Positions 61,351 to 64,000 of a stretch of 64,000 bases of DNA are shown piece after piece. Each line of letters starts with the position of its first letter. The stretch's first letter is position 1. The position numbers and the translations under genes are program-made. The notes beneath the pieces were generated by a model. It made no database searches. It saw only the letters and a program-made list of their open reading frames with translations, and had not been told where the DNA came from. Where the stretch lies: NCBI GenBank assembly GCA_039105265.1, contig JAPFFF010000017.1, forward strand, positions 1,240,001 to 1,304,000, in the 5' to 3' direction. This DNA comes from Tritrichomonas musculus (taxonomy: Eukaryota > Parabasalia > Tritrichomonadida > Tritrichomonadidae).

Positions 61351-62274
61351 ATGTCTACATATAATTACCAAAAGCAGGAAAAGCTAGGAGAAGGTACTTA
61401 CGGTGTTGTGTATAAAGCTATTGATAAGCGAACAGGAGATGTTGTTGCTCTGAAAAAGATTCGCCTTGAACAAGAAGAAGAAGGGATTCCTGCTACCTCA
61501 ATTCGAGAAATATCTATTTTAAAAGAGTTACATCACCCAAATATTGTTGATCTTCGTGAAGTAATTAATTCACAAGGTAAACTTACGCTTGTTTTTGAAT
61601 ATTTAGATAAAGATTTAAAGAGATTTCTTGATTCGCAACACAATCCTCCTCCACCAAATCTTATTCAATCATATGCATATCAAATTCTATGTGGTTTATG
61701 CTACTGTCATTGTCATAGAATTATTCATCGAGATATGAAACCTCAAAATTTATTGCTTAATAGGCAAGGGTTGATTAAAATTTGTGATTTTGGTCTTGCA
61801 CGCGCATTTACGATTCCCCTTCGAAATTATACTCACGAGGTTGTTACTCTTTGGTACCGTGCTCCAGAAATTTTATTTGGATCACAACTGTACTCTTTGC
61901 CAGTCGATATTTGGAGTACTGGATGTATTATTGCTGAAATGATTACCAAGAAACCACTCTTTCCAGGTGATTCAGAAATAGATGAATTATTTTCAATTTT
62001 CAAGATTCTTGGAACCCCCACAGAAGACAATTTTCCTGGTGTTACAGATTTTCCAGCTTATTCACCAACATTTCCTAAGTGGCATGCTAAAAAGCTCGCA
62101 GATATTTTGCCTGGTGCAGATCCGCTTGCTATTGATCTAATTGAAAAAATGTTAACATATGATCCAGCTAAAAGAATTTCTGCTAAGGCAGCTCTTGACC
62201 ATCCATATTTTGATACTTTATCCGACGAATTAAAGGCTAAATGCCGTCCGGTTGAAATTGTTGCTACGCCATAA
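61351..62274 (+). CDS. Cyclin-dependent kinase, CDK1/CDK2-like
   Basis: 307 residues, the length of CDK1. Glycine loop GEGTYG at 13-18 with the inhibitory Thr/Tyr pair (T16, Y17), K35, cyclin-binding helix [11 protein letters not shown] (PATSIRE at 47-53 in the place of PSTAIRE), HRDMKPQN from 126, DFGLARAF from 146, T-loop [16 protein letters not shown] with T161, and [20 protein letters not shown], which fits the CDK1/2 GDSEIDQLFRIFRxLGTP block very closely. It should drive the cell cycle with a mitotic-type cyclin. The short, plain C-terminus ends VEIVATP. The stop is TAAA. The PATSIRE swap may mark trichomonad CDKs or a paralogue. Confidence 0.93.
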   Translation: MSTYNYQKQEKLGEGTYGVVYKAIDKRTGDVVALKKIRLEQEEEGIPATSIREISILKELHHPNIVDLREVINSQGKLTLVFEYLDKDLKRFLDSQHNPPPPNLIQSYAYQILCGLCYCHCHRIIHRDMKPQNLLLNRQGLIKICDFGLARAFTIPLRNYTHEVVTLWYRAPEILFGSQLYSLPVDIWSTGCIIAEMITKKPLFPGDSEIDELFSIFKILGTPTEDNFPGVTDFPAYSPTFPKWHAKKLADILPGADPLAIDLIEKMLTYDPAKRISAKAALDHPYFDTLSDELKAKCRPVEIVATP

Positions 62275-62429
62275 AGTATTTATCGGATCATAACTTATCA
62301 TTCTTCACATTTTTTTTTTTTTTTTTACTTTATATATTCATAAGATAATTATTAATAATAAAAAAAAAAACTGATATAAAAATTGATACCATGTATTTAT
62401 ATTCTTTAAAATGCCTAGCTTTATCAAAT

Positions 62430-62780
62430 CAACCTTAAGGTGTCATTGGTATTCTTTAAAGAATTGCTACTGAAGTTGTTTCTTCGATTTTGCTAATTTA
62501 TGTCTCTTTTTGGTGGCCTTATTATAATATTGAAGAAAATATTGGAGCTGTTTTATCATCATCAGGAAATGTTCTAATGACTCTTTCAAACTTTCTTTTG
62601 TATTTTTTCAGCATTGAAAATAATGTCTCATATGTTGATATTTTGGGAATGATGATGAGCCTTGTCACACTTGTATTTCCAACAACTTATAAATTTTTGA
62701 AAAAGTATATTGAGAAGCGTCCGACAGAACCAATTTATAATGATATTAGTTTGAGTAGCATTGAGCAATACTCCTATTAA
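62430..62780 (+). pseudogene. C-terminal relic of a multi-pass membrane protein
   Basis: An open frame of 96 codons has no ATG; in the same frame upstream, GVIGIL is followed by a stop and then RIATEVVSSILLIYVSFWW, so protein-like sequence continues across a stop. Two further hydrophobic helices (AVLSSSGNVLMTLSNFLLYF, ILGMMMSLVTLVFPTTYKF) and a charged tail to a stop at 62780 follow. The paired helices resemble the end of a drug/metabolite-type (SLC35-like) transporter; this is a weak guess. It starts only 150 bases after the CDK1-like gene. Confidence 0.45.
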
Positions 62781-63057
62781 ATATTTTATTAAATCTATAT
62801 CATGCTTTTGAATGATAATTTGTTTTATATGTGTGAATGGTCACGTAGCAGGTTTATGATATATTTATCAAAAAGCTTAAATCAATTTTATTTTATATCA
62901 TTTTTATATTAATGTTAAATGATGTATAAATGGTAAATAAATGCGATAAAAAATGTCTATGAAAGAAGATATGAATGAAAAACAAATTGATTATATTCTT
63001 AAAAAGTTTATGTCCCTTTCTTAAAAAATTTAAAAAATTAATTGGAATCAAATCTAA

Positions 63058-64000
63058 GACTTGAATTTAGTTCAAATATCTTCTACTCACGATATTTTAT
63101 CATTTTTTGTTACCTCAATTTTATCATCGATTATAGAATGTCTAATTACATGCATTGTTGGTGGGTCAACCGTTTCAGCAGTATGGCACTTAGCAAAAGG
63201 TGTTGGATTTGAAGAAAAATCAATTTCATTTTACATATTTATAATTTTGATTTCTACACCAACAATTTGTATTGCGCTTTTTTGGTTTAAAGTATTATTC
63301 ATCCCTAGTTCTAGAGGTAAACTTTCTATCTTCTCACCATTTTTTACAAATGTTTGTCAGATTTCTTTTCGAAATGATGATATGGTTACTGTTGTAGCAG
63401 GTACATGGCTAATTTTATGGACTTTTCTTTTGTCAATTGGATGGTCTTTTTCAATTCGTCGAAATGTAATACATTATAAAATTGGTGATAAATTTAATGT
63501 TTTCCCAAACTGTTGCTATAAATATGGAAATTCTTTTCAAAGTTGGTTTCAAAAAGAATATATTCCATCAATTGTTTCAAAACAGCATGAAAAAATAGAA
63601 AATCGTAAGTTTCTTGTTTTTCAGCCAAGTATTTCACTTAATTTTGAACAGAAAATAAATGGATTATTATCATCGTTTGCTCTTGCTATTATTACTGATC
63701 GCGAACTTCTTATAGATTGGCCTGATGATATGGACGTACTATTTAAATCGCCAGGATGGATTTGGAAATATTCAACATTATTTCCTCAAAAGAAATGGTA
63801 CGGTCATGTAACTTTTGATTTTGTTACTCCGCCATCCTTCATAGTTCCTCCAGCTCATAAATGGAGGTGGTCTGATCTTTTGCAATCAAATGTTACAAAA
63901 ACGATGTTTCATTCTGAAAAAGTTGTAATGGTTAATATTGATGAATTCATTGCTCCGCTTTTATGGGCAAATCCAGTTTACCGCCAGAAATTATGTCAAT
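63058..64000 (+). CDS. Fucosyltransferase-like membrane protein, partial
   Basis: An open frame of 314 codons running off the right edge. Three hydrophobic stretches (about 10-32, 52-76, 102-122) precede a luminal-type domain with FQPSISLNFEQKINGLLSSF and ALAIITDRELLIDWPDDMDV, LFKSPGWIW. This lines up by eye with the first motif of GT37-type fucosyltransferases (GLxNRxxxLxSAFLYALLTDRVLLVDxxxDMADLF, FP). Such enzymes use GDP-fucose in the Golgi. Two things are odd: no ATG lies between the upstream stop (63055-63057) and residue 100, and three membrane helices are more than the single anchor usual in the family. The gene may be a 5'-broken copy or start at a codon I cannot place. Confidence 0.5.

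Noticed and set aside
572-62274. A functional cluster of CMGC kinases and a cyclin
   Set aside because: The kinases are 5-40 kb apart, on both strands and mixed with unrelated genes. Kinase genes are very numerous in trichomonads, so chance explains it.
1-64000. tRNA, rRNA or spliceosomal introns
   Set aside because: I saw no convincing tRNA B-box with matching arms and no GTAYGT...ACTAACACACAG pair. A covariance or tRNA scan would be needed to exclude small RNA genes fully.

Overview
The window looks like a piece of nuclear genome from a parabasalid protist close to Tritrichomonas or Trichomonas. The genome is very AT-rich and genes are uninterrupted. Several starts lie a few bases behind a TCAYW-like initiator, and several stops read TAAA. 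The gene set is eukaryotic and flagellate (proteasome lid subunit, WDR11-like and ERMP1-like proteins, CMGC kinases, axonemal-type coiled coils). DNA-transposon debris and a possible Maverick-like fossil fit the group. The assignment is inference; no rRNA or other marker gene is present. I saw no tRNA, rRNA, CRISPR array or trichomonad-type intron (GTAYGT...ACTAACACACAG).

Layout. 0-2.7 kb: the edge of a multi-pass membrane protein, a CK2 alpha-type kinase and an RRM/RD-rich RNA-binding protein. 2.7-5.2 kb: non-coding DNA with three related TTATTACTG hairpins. 5.2-14.1 kb: two coiled-coil proteins (the second CFAP58-like), a cyclin and a DYRK-type kinase, with a 1-kb foldback repeat between the coiled coils whose relative lies at 14.2 kb. 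14.5-19.6 kb: a graveyard holding a possible virus-like fossil, a broken pogo/Tc5-like transposase, a broken Myb-like gene and a 500-bp element with a perfect 9-bp target duplication. 19.8-39.6 kb: ordinary dense genes: a CDK9/12-like kinase, a small membrane protein, an axonemal-type small protein, a Tubby-domain protein, a WDR11-like protein, RPN12, a coiled-coil protein, a protein joining an Spt5 KOW region to a Met/Asn-rich repeat tail, and an ERMP1-like membrane protein that seems to have lost zinc ligands. 40.3-59.7 kb: one 19.5-kb uninterrupted reading frame for a 6,487-residue, almost wholly low-complexity protein built from at least ten families of tandem repeats. 59.7-64 kb: an internally deleted Tc1/mariner-like element, a CDK1-like kinase, a membrane-protein relic and a fucosyltransferase-like gene running off the edge.

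How the genes relate. Four CMGC kinases and a cyclin lie in 62 kb, but they are interspersed with unrelated genes and I see no operon-like grouping. The CDK9/12-like kinase and the Spt5-derived protein could touch the same transcription-elongation machinery; that is inference only. The outstanding object is the giant repeat protein. The most interesting smaller ones are the Spt5-KOW fusion, the dead-looking ERMP1-like protein and the dated transposon insertions.
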